Both the position numbers and the translations under genes were made by a program. Below are positions 1 through 6,992 of a DNA stretch of 8,417 nt, piece by piece. The notes beneath the pieces are model-generated. The model worked only from the letters and a program-made list of their open reading frames with translations, made no database searches and was not told the DNA's origin. Origin of the DNA: OCS116 cluster bacterium (lineage in GTDB: Bacteria; Pseudomonadota; Alphaproteobacteria; Rhizobiales; OSC116); assembly GCA_002402005.2 (NCBI GenBank), contig NVUS02000261.1, positions 1 through 8,417 of the forward strand, read 5' to 3'. Within the stretch, counting starts at the first letter, position 1; every line of letters begins with the position of its first letter.

Positions 1-57
1 AAAAATAAAATATCATTAACTTTTATATGTTCTTTTTTAGCCAAATGAACAGAAAAG

Positions 58-2223
58 ATGGATGATATGAATAGACTATTAAATAACATTTCAAAGATTG
101 CATTCAAATTGCCGGCCACCATTATCTTGGCCGCCACAATCACCGCGTTAAGCGTAGGTTTTTTTGGTTATTACGAAATTAGCACCACCATTAGCACTGC
201 AGTTGACAATAAAGTGACGATTGTATTGGCGGCACAAAAAACCCGCTTATCAGATTATCTGCTGGAAATTGAAAACGATCTTCATCAAAAAGCCATCAGC
301 ACCGAGGTTAGCCAAGCTTTAAATGATTTTAACCAAGCTTGGGGTGATTTAAAGACCAACCAACAGACTATTTTACAAAAAGCTTACATTACTGACAACC
401 CAAATGCCTTGGGAGAAAAAGAAAAATTGGATTTTGCACCCCAGCAAAATGGCTATAATCAGGTGCATAAAAAATACCATCCGCGCCTGCGTGATTTCTT
501 ATATGCGAGAGGTTATTATGATATTTTCCTATTTAATCTACAGGGCGATTTAATTTACACGGTTTTTAAAGAACTTGATTACGCCACCAACCTAAGCGAT
601 GGCAAATATACCGACACCGGCCTTGGCACTGTTTTTAAAGCCGCGCTTACACTCACAGCCGGTGAGCAAATTTTCGATGATTTTAAACCCTATTCACCTA
701 GCCATGGCGCGGCAGCAGCTTTTATCGCCCAACCAGTTTTTAATGCCGGCGGCCAGCGCATTGGCGTCATCGCTTATCAAATGCCGATCGACAATATGAA
801 CAACATTATGAAATCAAACGGCCAATTGGGTCTAACCGGCGAGACATTCATCATCGGCAGTGATGGCTTGATGCGCAGCGATTCAGAATTGCATGACGAA
901 TTTAAAATTCTTGCCACAAAAATTGAGGCGCCAATTTTAGCCCAAGCAACCGGTCAAAAAATCACGATCAGCCACAATGAAATTTACAATGACGAAGCCT
1001 CCATCATGGCGGTCAGCAATGTAAAATTCCAAGGCGCAACATGGACCTTAATTGCAGTGCAAGAATTAGATGAAATATTCGCCCCGCTGGTTAAAGTGCG
1101 CAACACTATGCTGATCGTTGTCTTAAGCGTATTGGCGTTGGTGGGCTTTATTGGCTTTTTGGTATCTCGCTCCCTCACCAAACCCATTTCTAACCTAACA
1201 AAAACCATGTCACTCATTGCCGATGGCGCTTTAAAAACCGAAGTTAAAGGCGCCAACCGCACCGATGAAATCGGCGATATGGCCAATGCCGTATTGGTCT
1301 TTAAGCAAAATGCAGTCAACAATATCGCCCTAAAAGCCAAGCAAGAAACCGACCGCGAAACTATGGAACAATCCACCAAGGATAAACAACAAAAATTCGC
1401 CACTGATTTTAAAGACAATATTATGGGCTTCATCGAGAATGTCAGTAATAGTTGTAAGGAAATTGGTGGCAATGCTCGCGAACTCATCACCGATTCAGTA
1501 AAAAGCATCGAGCAATCCAACACGGCCAAAAGTGCATCCGACAAAGCTTCGTTAAATGTACAAAATGTAGCGGCTGCCTCCGAAGAGCTATCTTCATCGA
1601 TCGAAGAAATTGGCCGTCAAGTCAATGAAAGCCGCGGCATTGTATCCGAAGCCATGAATGGAGCCGAAACCACCAATAAAAAGGTCAGCGAATTGTCCAA
1701 AGCCGCCCATGGCATTGGCGAGGTGATCAGCCTCATTCAATCCATTGCCGAACAAACCAATTTACTGGCGCTCAACGCCACCATAGAAGCGGCGCGGGCT
1801 GGTGATGCCGGCAAAGGGTTTGCTGTGGTTGCCACCGAGGTCAAAGCCTTGGCCAACCAAACCGCCCGCGCGACGGAGGAAATTAGCAGCCATATCAATT
1901 CGATACAAGAATCAACCGATGAAACCGTCACTTCGATAGGCGAGATCACCACCACCATGAATAAAGTCAATGAGATCACCACCGTCATCGCCGCTGCGAT
2001 CGAGGAACAAGGCAGCGCCACCATGCTCATTTCGCAAAACATTCAAGAAGCGTCATCTGAAACCACTTCGGTATCCAACAATATGCGGGTAATGACCAGC
2101 CGCGCCGACAAGGCCAACCAAAGCGCCCAAGAGATGAACAGCGCCACCGAAATGATGAGCATCCAAACCCAAGAATTGCATAGCCAAGTTGATGAATTTA
2201 TCAAAAAGATCTTAGTCGGTTAA
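58..2223 (+). CDS. Methyl-accepting chemotaxis protein (transmembrane receptor with Cache-like sensor, HAMP and MCP signalling domain)
   Basis: A 721-residue inner-membrane chemoreceptor that would pass ligand signals to CheA/CheW. Seen in order: a short cytoplasmic start; TM1 at about 18-40; a long periplasmic sensor at about 41-345; TM2 at about 351-371; a HAMP linker to about 425; and a long helical signalling region. The membrane-proximal sensor part (from about 150, GYYDIFLFN...GDLIYTVFKELDYATNL) looks Cache-like; its ligand cannot be read from sequence. The hairpin tip that contacts CheA/CheW begins at E565 (EQTNLLALNATIEAARAG). Two likely methylation patches flank it, near E509-E510 (SEELSSSIEEI) and E649-Q651 (AAIEEQGSAT). 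There is no C-terminal pentapeptide for CheR/CheB tethering. The ATG at 58 has only a weak purine-rich site upstream, and an in-frame ATG at 67 is possible. The first 57 bases are very AT-rich with no clear promoter. The stop lies one base from the convergent merA stop. Confidence 0.95.
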   Translation: MDDMNRLLNNISKIAFKLPATIILAATITALSVGFFGYYEISTTISTAVDNKVTIVLAAQKTRLSDYLLEIENDLHQKAISTEVSQALNDFNQAWGDLKTNQQTILQKAYITDNPNALGEKEKLDFAPQQNGYNQVHKKYHPRLRDFLYARGYYDIFLFNLQGDLIYTVFKELDYATNLSDGKYTDTGLGTVFKAALTLTAGEQIFDDFKPYSPSHGAAAAFIAQPVFNAGGQRIGVIAYQMPIDNMNNIMKSNGQLGLTGETFIIGSDGLMRSDSELHDEFKILATKIEAPILAQATGQKITISHNEIYNDEASIMAVSNVKFQGATWTLIAVQELDEIFAPLVKVRNTMLIVVLSVLALVGFIGFLVSRSLTKPISNLTKTMSLIADGALKTEVKGANRTDEIGDMANAVLVFKQNAVNNIALKAKQETDRETMEQSTKDKQQKFATDFKDNIMGFIENVSNSCKEIGGNARELITDSVKSIEQSNTAKSASDKASLNVQNVAAASEELSSSIEEIGRQVNESRGIVSEAMNGAETTNKKVSELSKAAHGIGEVISLIQSIAEQTNLLALNATIEAARAGDAGKGFAVVATEVKALANQTARATEEISSHINSIQESTDETVTSIGEITTTMNKVNEITTVIAAAIEEQGSATMLISQNIQEASSETTSVSNNMRVMTSRADKANQSAQEMNSATEMMSIQTQELHSQVDEFIKKILVG

Positions 2224-2224
2224 A

Positions 2225-3631
2225 CTAACCCGCACAGCAAGACAATTGTTTGACATTTATGTCAAACAATTGTGCCGCAAGTTTCACCCCTTCAACCGTG
2301 GTCAAATAGGAGAATATCATATTGGCCAAATCACGATAAGTCATGCCCATTTTAATGGCCATTGCCACAGTTTGAATGCTATCAGCACCCTCTGGCGCGA
2401 TGATGTGCCCACCTAATAATTGTTTTGTATCCTCATCGGCAACCAGTTTAATCAGCCCTCTTACATCATGTGCCGCCAAAGCCCGCGGCAAATTATCTAA
2501 GCTCAAAATAGAGGTTTCAACTTTAAAACCAGCTTTAACGGCTTGTTTTTCAGTTAGACCAACCATGGCAATTTGCGGATCAGTAAACACCACAGCCGGC
2601 ACAATGCGATTGTCATATTCAATCGCCGCATCAGCAAGTGCATTTTTGGCCGCAATCTTGCCACCATAAGCCGCCATATAAACAAATTGGTCACCATCCG
2701 TCACATCGCCAACGGCATAAACATCCGCATTGCTGGTTTGCATATATTGATCAACCTCTATACCGCCAGCAGCGCTCACATTTATGCCGGCATTGTGAAG
2801 GGCAAGCCCAGATATGTTGGCGTGGCGTCCGGTGGCGATTAATAATTTCTCAGCACTGACTACCTGCTTTTCTCCAGTTATTTTGAGCGTTAAATGAACG
2901 GCATTGCCATGTTGAGAAAGCTGAAGATAATCATCTGCTTGTATCAACCGAATGCCTTCTTGAGCAAAATATTCAGCCAAAGCTTGGCTGATTTCGGGCT
3001 CTGCCTGTGGCAACAAACCATGCCGGCTGACCAGAGTGACCTGAACCCCAAAACGATTGAATATTTGTGCCAACTCAACGCCAATATAACCACCGCCCAC
3101 AATCAACATTGATGGTGGCAATTCGGCTAACTCCAAAGCGGTTTCGCTGGTTAGACAATCGATATTATCAATGCCGTCAATATCAGGCATTGTCGGCTTA
3201 GAGCCAGAAGCAATGATAACTTTATCAGCCAAGATATGCCGACCATCCGCCATCAATTGCCCCAATGGTGAAAAACTTGCCTTAGCCTCAATATAAGCAA
3301 CGCCATCATATGCCGCCAATATATCTGAATATTTTGCCGTCCGCAAAGCCGCGACCAAATCTTGTTTTTGATTCATCACTTTCTGCCAACTGGTCAGTTT
3401 GGATGAAATTTCAATGCCATTAAATCGGGCCGCCAATGCCGGCGCATGCATGGCTTCGGCCGCCCGCATTAAAGTTTTAGAGGGCACACAACCAACGTTG
3501 ACACAGGTGCCGCCAAGGATGCCATAGCCAATGAGTGCGACTTTTTTACCCAAGGCCGCCGCCGTTATCGCCGCCGAAAAGCCCGCCGAACCCGCACCAA
3601 TAACCGCAAGATCATATATATTTTCTGCCAT
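2225..3631 (-). CDS. merA: Mercury(II) reductase MerA
   Basis: Cytosolic FAD-dependent disulfide oxidoreductase that reduces Hg2+ to volatile Hg0 with NADPH. From the ATG at 3631 it is 468 residues. Visible: N-terminal FAD-binding GAGSAG (12-17); redox-active pair C43/C48 in GTCVNVGCVPSK; NADPH-binding GGGYIG (178-183); second FAD motif AVGDV near 305-310; and a C-terminal dimer domain. What separates MerA from dihydrolipoamide or glutathione reductase is the C-terminal LSCCAG with the Hg-binding pair C465/C466, together with the active-site tyrosine (Y442) in YLTTVEG. The N-terminal heavy-metal (MerP-like) domain found in many MerA proteins is absent; this short form is also known. A GTG at 3634 could add one residue, but GAGG lies 5 nt before the ATG and only 2 nt before the GTG, so I prefer the ATG. 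It lies downstream of merF with a 20-bp gap, in one operon. Confidence 0.96.
   Translation of the reverse strand: MAENIYDLAVIGAGSAGFSAAITAAALGKKVALIGYGILGGTCVNVGCVPSKTLMRAAEAMHAPALAARFNGIEISSKLTSWQKVMNQKQDLVAALRTAKYSDILAAYDGVAYIEAKASFSPLGQLMADGRHILADKVIIASGSKPTMPDIDGIDNIDCLTSETALELAELPPSMLIVGGGYIGVELAQIFNRFGVQVTLVSRHGLLPQAEPEISQALAEYFAQEGIRLIQADDYLQLSQHGNAVHLTLKITGEKQVVSAEKLLIATGRHANISGLALHNAGINVSAAGGIEVDQYMQTSNADVYAVGDVTDGDQFVYMAAYGGKIAAKNALADAAIEYDNRIVPAVVFTDPQIAMVGLTEKQAVKAGFKVETSILSLDNLPRALAAHDVRGLIKLVADEDTKQLLGGHIIAPEGADSIQTVAMAIKMGMTYRDLANMIFSYLTTVEGVKLAAQLFDINVKQLSCCAG
2242..2273. repeat. Perfect 15-bp inverted repeat at the 3' end of merA
   Basis: Arm ACAATTGTTTGACAT at 2242-2256 is an exact reverse complement of ATGTCAAACAATTGT at 2259-2273, with TT between. 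Each outer end also carries the self-palindrome ACAATTGT. It lies in the codons for the C-terminal QLFDINVKQL stretch of MerA, just before the Cys-Cys pair, and 19-50 bp past the stop of the convergent receptor gene. Neither strand has a T-run after the stem, so it is not a classical intrinsic terminator. It could slow transcription, block readthrough between the convergent genes, or protect mRNA 3' ends; the role is inferred. Confidence 0.8.
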
Positions 3632-3651
3632 CACAGCCTCATCATTTAAAT

Positions 3652-3867
3652 TTAATCATTGGTTTTGGTTTTCCGACCACGCCATAGGGCAATCACCACC
3701 AATAACAGGCATATAAACAACCAAGGCAGCAAAATATAATCCAAATAAGCAACCAAAGCTGACAGACCCACTGCGCCAAAAACCACTACCAACAAAGGTG
3801 TAAAGCAACAAATCGCCGCAATAATGGCGCTGATGCCACTATATTTCAATAATTTATTATTTTTCAT
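3652..3867 (-). CDS. merF: MerF-like mercuric ion transport protein
   Basis: A 71-residue inner-membrane protein expected to bring Hg2+ from the periplasm into the cytosol for MerA. It has two hydrophobic helices, at about 10-33 and 43-61, joined by a short loop. The first contains the vicinal cysteines C20-C21 in AICCFTPLL, and the VVVFGAVGLSALVAYLDYILLP stretch matches MerF in my memory of the family. The family normally has about 81 residues with a second Cys pair near the C-terminus. Here the protein ends after a basic tail (RGRKTKTND) without it; the only other cysteine is C53 inside TM2. It is the first gene after the MerR-type promoter and is followed by merA. The ATG at 3867 has only a weak ribosome site (a purine-rich GAAAG about 8 nt away). 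MerT is less likely because that family has three helices and more residues. Confidence 0.88.
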   Translation of the reverse strand: MKNNKLLKYSGISAIIAAICCFTPLLVVVFGAVGLSALVAYLDYILLPWLFICLLLVVIALWRGRKTKTND

Positions 3868-3894
3868 CTACCGACTTTCATTTATTTTAAAGTC

Positions 3895-3925
3895 AGCATA
3901 CAATCTGTAGTGACTACAGATGCAA
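3895..3925 (-). promoter_or_regulatory. MerR-type promoter for merF-merA with stretched 19-bp spacer
   Basis: Reading the minus strand, a -35 hexamer TTGCAT (3920-3925) and a -10 hexamer TATGCT (3895-3900) are separated by exactly 19 bp (3901-3919). Almost the whole spacer is taken up by the dyad listed separately. Over-long 19-20-bp spacers are the hallmark of promoters that MerR-family proteins activate by untwisting DNA. The -10 lies about 28 bp upstream of the merF ATG. The hexamers are weak matches to consensus, as expected for an activator-dependent promoter. They were read by eye. Confidence 0.75.
3903..3921. promoter_or_regulatory. MerR operator dyad
   Basis: ATCTGTAG (3903-3910) and CTACAGAT (3914-3921) form a perfect 8-bp inverted repeat around TGA. 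It lies between the -35 and -10 of the merF promoter, where a MerR dimer binds in this family. The same site is 26-44 bp upstream of the merR ATG, so MerR probably also represses its own gene from here. The centre TAGTGACTA resembles operators of the PbrR/CadR branch as I remember them more than the Tn501 mer operator. Confidence 0.8.
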
Positions 3926-3947
3926 ATAACATAAATGTGATTGAAAA

Positions 3948-4346
3948 ATGGCTCATATCTTTCTAATCGGCCAATTGGCCACTCAAACCGAAGTCAACAT
4001 CGAAACCATTAGATATTATGAAAAAATCGGCCTGTTACCGAAAGCCCAACGTTCGGCAGGAGGCAACCGGCAATATAGTGATGATGATGTGAAGCGGCTG
4101 CGTTTCATCCGCCGTTGCCGACAGTTGGATTTTAACATTAGCGAAATTTCGGCTTTGCTTGCCATGCTCGACAACCAACAGCTGACCTGTAATGAAATTT
4201 ATGATTTCACTCAAAATCATCTAAAATCTATCGCGGTGAAAATATCCTCGCTCAAGAAAATGCAAAAGAACCTGACCACAATGGCAAAAAAATGCAACCG
4301 AGGCCAAAGCCCCGATTGCGCTATTATCGATATATTATTTGATTAA
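3948..4346 (+). CDS. merR: Mercury-responsive transcriptional regulator MerR
   Basis: A 132-residue MerR-family activator-repressor of the divergent merF-merA operon. The N-terminal winged helix-turn-helix covers about 4-72, with the typical VNIETIRYYEKIGLLP (16-31), the NRQYSDDDVKRLRFI wing, and LDFNISEISALL. A long dimerisation helix follows at about 82-115. Three cysteines sit where Hg2+-sensing MerR proteins bind the metal: C81 (LTCNEI), C116 (KKCNRG) and C124 (PDCAII). These correspond to C82, C117 and C126 of Tn501 MerR, though the last two are 8 apart here instead of 9. Zn/Cd/Pb or Cu sensors of the family share parts of this pattern, so the assignment to Hg2+ leans on the merF and merA neighbours. 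The ATG at 3948 follows a weak purine-rich leader. The gene ends 29 bp from the convergent aldo/keto reductase stop. Confidence 0.92.
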   Translation: MAHIFLIGQLATQTEVNIETIRYYEKIGLLPKAQRSAGGNRQYSDDDVKRLRFIRRCRQLDFNISEISALLAMLDNQQLTCNEIYDFTQNHLKSIAVKISSLKKMQKNLTTMAKKCNRGQSPDCAIIDILFD

Positions 4347-4375
4347 ATATTTATGCGATGAAACGCACTAGACAT

Positions 4376-5416
4376 TTAAACACATGGATTTGTATGCACC
4401 GCATGCACCGCGTCAATGGCTTTTTCCATTTCTGGAGTGGTTACCAATTCAGTCGAATCAATTGCAGTTTTTAACTGTTCCATGCTGGTCGCACCAATAA
4501 TGTTAGACGTGGTAAAACTACGCGTGGTCACAAATTGATTGGCCAATTGCGTGGCATCAATATCAAAATCTTTGGCAATTTGCACATATTTGCGCGTGGC
4601 TTCTTCAGCGCCGGGGCCTTCATAACGTTCCATACGGCCAAACAAAGTTTTACGAGCATTGGCAGGCTTTGCACCATCCAAATATTTACCTGACAATATG
4701 CCTTGCGCCAATGGTGAATAAGCAAACAGGCCGCAATCTTCGCGATGGGCAAATTCGGCCAAGCTCCACTCATAAGCACGGTTGAGCAAGTTATAAGCAT
4801 TTTGTACGCTTTGCACCCGTGGCAAACCTTTGGCTTCGGCCAATTGCAAGAATTTCGCAGTGCCCCAGGCATTTTCATTCGATAGGCCAATGTTGCGAAT
4901 TTTACCGGCTTTGACCAGATCAGCAAGCACATCCAATATAGATTCAATGCTGTTAATTTCTTCGCCTTGATGCTTATAAACCGCAGCGCCAAATGCTGCC
5001 AATGGACGGTCAGGCCAATGCAATTGGTAAAGATCGATATAATCAGTTTTCAAACGGCGCAAGCTGCCTTCAACCGCTTCAATAATGTTGGCGCGGTCAA
5101 GCTCGGTATTGCGACCATCTTCGCGAAACCAATTCATACCGGAGCGGCCAACCACTTTGGTGGCCAAAATCACTTTGTCACGATTTTTGCGCTCGGCAAA
5201 ATAATTGCCGATAATGGTTTCGGTGCTGCCTTGCGTATCTGGCTTTGGCGGAATGGAATAAAGCTCGGCCGTATCAAAAAAATTGACCCCACGCTCAAGC
5301 GCATAATCCATTTGTTCAAAACCTTCGGCTTGGGTATTTTGCTGTCCCCATGTCATCGTGCCTAGGCAAATTGCGCTCACATCAATACCGCTACGGCCTA
5401 ATTTTCTATATTCCAT
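4376..5416 (-). CDS. tas: Tas-like aldo/keto reductase
   Basis: A 346-residue cytosolic NADPH-dependent aldo/keto reductase, a (beta/alpha)8 barrel that reduces aldehydes or ketones; the physiological substrate cannot be told from sequence. The family's catalytic tetrad is visible: D48 and Y53 in FFDTAELY, K87 in ATKVVG, and H133 in DLYQLHWP. Length and motifs (LGTMTWGQQN, IPPKPDTQGSTETIIGNY, NAYNLLNRAYEWSLAEF, SGKYLDGAKPANARKTLF) fit the Tas protein of E. coli. The C-terminal IIGATSMEQLKTAID segment is typical of the NADPH-binding end. The ATG at 5416 is preceded by AAGGGA about 8 nt upstream, a good ribosome site. It stands apart from tesA, which is on the same strand, by 102 bp, and converges on merR; there is no evident functional link to the mer genes. 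Confidence 0.93.
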   Translation of the reverse strand: MEYRKLGRSGIDVSAICLGTMTWGQQNTQAEGFEQMDYALERGVNFFDTAELYSIPPKPDTQGSTETIIGNYFAERKNRDKVILATKVVGRSGMNWFREDGRNTELDRANIIEAVEGSLRRLKTDYIDLYQLHWPDRPLAAFGAAVYKHQGEEINSIESILDVLADLVKAGKIRNIGLSNENAWGTAKFLQLAEAKGLPRVQSVQNAYNLLNRAYEWSLAEFAHREDCGLFAYSPLAQGILSGKYLDGAKPANARKTLFGRMERYEGPGAEEATRKYVQIAKDFDIDATQLANQFVTTRSFTTSNIIGATSMEQLKTAIDSTELVTTPEMEKAIDAVHAVHTNPCV

Positions 5417-5455
5417 ATAATTTCCCTTTTATATGTCTTAAATAATGTCCATAAG

Positions 5456-5520
5456 AATCTATCGCTTGAAAGTGTTTTTCAAGAATTTTCTTGCTCTGAA
5501 TTGTTATTTATAGATAGATT
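5456..5520. repeat. Nested inverted repeats in the tesA-tas gap
   Basis: The 102-bp gap downstream of tesA holds CTTGAAA (5465-5471) pairing exactly with TTTCAAG (5477-5483) across a 5-nt loop. Outside it, AATCTATC (5456-5463) pairs with GATAGATT (5513-5520), the latter touching the tesA stop codon. A second possible hairpin, AAGAATTTTCTTG from 5481, would compete with the first. The fold could mark the end of the tesA transcript, but there is no clean T-run after it on the minus strand, so a terminator is only a guess. Confidence 0.4.
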
Positions 5521-6172
5521 ATTTGATTAATTCAAGTAAAGACGGCATTATATTAACGATAATCACCTCAACCCCTTCAGGGGTTGGATGGATGCCATCT
5601 GCTTGGTTAAGCGCCAAATCACCTGCCACCCCATCCAAAAAGAATGGGTAGAATAAAACATCATTACTTTCAGCCAGTTGGGTAAAAATAGCCGCGAATT
5701 CAGCCTCATATTCATCACCCATATTGGGCGGCGCGAACATGCCGGCCAGCATTATCTTAATGTTCTGGCCAGCCAATTTATCAATAATGTCTTGCAATGC
5801 CAACTTGGTTTGCGCTGGCGAAATGGCCCGAAACGCATCATTTGCACCCAATTCGATGATGGCATATTGGACATTATCCGCCTCGGCATCACCCAATGCC
5901 CATAACAATCTTTCGTTGGCAGCGGTGCTAGTATCGCCCGAAATGCCGGCGTCAATCACCTCGATATCCTTACCCAATGCTTTGAGCTTCACCGACAATT
6001 TGTTGGGAAAGCTATCATCAGGGTTTTGCAAGCCATAACCTGCAGTCAGGCTATCGCCCAATATAAACAATTTGGGGGTAATGGCCGCAGCTTGCACCGC
6101 GCTCAGCAGCAACAGGCAAAAAATAAGCAGGCTTGTTACAGTTATTTTCTTGAAATGGGTGTGGTAGTTCAC
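5519..6172 (-). CDS. tesA: Secreted SGNH-family arylesterase / acyl-CoA thioesterase I-like lysophospholipase
   Basis: A 217-residue exported GDSL/SGNH hydrolase that cleaves ester or thioester bonds of acyl substrates in the periplasm. An N-terminal signal peptide is clear: KK at 8-9, hydrophobic core 12-26, likely cleavage after VQA (28). The four SGNH blocks are present: S41 in GDSLTAGYG, G79 in GISGDTS, N111 in GANDA, and D192/H195 in DGIHPTPEG. The start is a GTG at 6172, supported by AGGTG five bases upstream; there is no other Met until residue 141, and a later start would lose the signal peptide. A candidate minus-strand promoter is listed separately. It is divergent from an ABC ATPase-permease pair, the same arrangement as tesA-ybbA-ybbP in E. 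coli, which strengthens the assignment. Substrate preference (lysophospholipid, aryl ester, acyl-CoA) is not readable from sequence. Confidence 0.94.
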   Translation of the reverse strand: MNYHTHFKKITVTSLLIFCLLLLSAVQAAAITPKLFILGDSLTAGYGLQNPDDSFPNKLSVKLKALGKDIEVIDAGISGDTSTAANERLLWALGDAEADNVQYAIIELGANDAFRAISPAQTKLALQDIIDKLAGQNIKIMLAGMFAPPNMGDEYEAEFAAIFTQLAESNDVLFYPFFLDGVAGDLALNQADGIHPTPEGVEVIIVNIMPSLLELIK

Positions 6173-6209
6173 TATATCACCTAAATGTTATTCATCTTCT
6201 CTTGCTTTA

Positions 6210-6239
6210 AATATATGGCAAGGCATTATGTATATTCAA
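6210..6239 (-). promoter_or_regulatory. Candidate promoter for tesA
   Basis: On the minus strand TTGAAT (6234-6239) and TATATT (6210-6215) are 18 bp apart and match the -35 and -10 consensus at 4 and 5 of 6 positions. The -10 is about 38 bp upstream of the GTG start. The whole region is AT-rich, so chance matches are easy. Confidence 0.4.
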
Positions 6240-6247
6240 CATTATTT

Positions 6248-6253
6248 TATAAT
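6248..6253 (+). promoter_or_regulatory. Candidate -10 box for ybbA-ybbP
   Basis: A perfect TATAAT sits 22 bp upstream of the ybbA ATG in the divergent gap. No convincing -35 lies 16-18 bp further upstream, so this is a weak call. Confidence 0.35.
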
Positions 6254-6275
6254 GATCACCAATTAAGAGCAAATT

Positions 6276-6992
6276 ATGTCCGCCAAAACACCTTTAAGCC
6301 AGCCACCGGTTATTTTTACCGAAAATCTTTCCCTATCATATAGCTCACACGCCGGCACTGTCGATGTTTTAAAAGGTGTTGATTTAACCGTTAATGATGG
6401 CGAAGCGGTTGTATTGGTTGGCCCATCCGGCTCTGGCAAATCATCCATTCTTATGTTACTTGCTGGCCTAGAAGATATTAGCGGCGGCGATTTAAGCCTA
6501 ATGGGGCAGAATGTCAGCAATTTCTCAGAAGATGAATTTGCGCTATTCCGCAAAGACAATATTGGCATTGTATTTCAAAACTTTCACCTCATCCCCACCA
6601 TGACTGCGCTCGAAAACGTATCGATACCGCTAGAATTACAACAAGCACCTGATGCGACCGAACAAGCCCAAGACTGGCTGGACAAAGTCGGCCTTAGCCA
6701 CCGTGGCGATCATTACCCGGCACAATTATCTGGTGGCGAACAACAACGTGTGGCCATTGCCCGCGCTCTATCCTCCAATGCCAAACTTATTTTGGCCGAT
6801 GAACCGACCGGCAATTTAGACGAAGCCACTGGCCATGAAATTGCCGATCTATTATTCACCCTCAACAAACAAGAGGGGCGTACATTATTGCTGATCACTC
6901 ATGATTTGGAATTGGCACAAAAGGCTGACCGTATTTTACGCCTAGAAAATGGCAAATTACACGCCCAAGCACATAGTAATGAGGCTCAATAA
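6276..6992 (+). CDS. ybbA: ABC transporter ATP-binding protein, YbbA/LolD type
   Basis: A 238-residue cytoplasmic ATPase that would power the permease encoded directly downstream. All ABC motifs are present: Walker A GPSGSGKSS (49-57), Q-loop VFQNFHLIP, signature LSGGEQQRVAIARAL (from 151), Walker B LILADEPTGNLD (D175/E176), and the H-loop histidine H209 in LLITHD. Motif style places it with the MacB/LolD/FtsE group, which works with FtsX-like permeases in lipoprotein handling or extrusion across the envelope, not with nutrient importers. AAGAG lies 6 nt before the ATG. The stop codon directly abuts the ATG of the permease (TAA followed by ATG), which suggests coupled translation. Location beside tesA argues for YbbA over LolD, which normally sits next to lolC/lolE. 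Confidence 0.94.
   Translation: MSAKTPLSQPPVIFTENLSLSYSSHAGTVDVLKGVDLTVNDGEAVVLVGPSGSGKSSILMLLAGLEDISGGDLSLMGQNVSNFSEDEFALFRKDNIGIVFQNFHLIPTMTALENVSIPLELQQAPDATEQAQDWLDKVGLSHRGDHYPAQLSGGEQQRVAIARALSSNAKLILADEPTGNLDEATGHEIADLLFTLNKQEGRTLLLITHDLELAQKADRILRLENGKLHAQAHSNEAQ

Noticed and set aside
984..1544. Long minus-strand open frame inside the chemoreceptor gene
   Set aside because: It mirrors the strongly biased codons of a clear MCP gene on the other strand, has no recognisable domain and no ribosome site.
2242..2273. Rho-independent terminator for the receptor gene or merA
   Set aside because: The stem is AT-rich and no T-run follows on either strand, so it was listed as an inverted repeat instead.
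2225..3631. Dihydrolipoamide dehydrogenase or glutathione reductase
   Set aside because: The C-terminal LSCCAG pair and the adjacent merF and merR point to mercuric reductase.
3652..3867. MerT in place of MerF
   Set aside because: Only two membrane helices and 71 residues; MerT has three helices and about 116 residues.
4354..4367. Terminator between merR and tas (TGCG/CGCA)
   Set aside because: Only a 4-bp stem with a 6-nt loop and no T-run; too weak to call.
4528..4992. 154-codon minus-strand frame inside the aldo/keto reductase
   Set aside because: It is a frame-shifted shadow of the reductase, which has all catalytic residues in its own frame.
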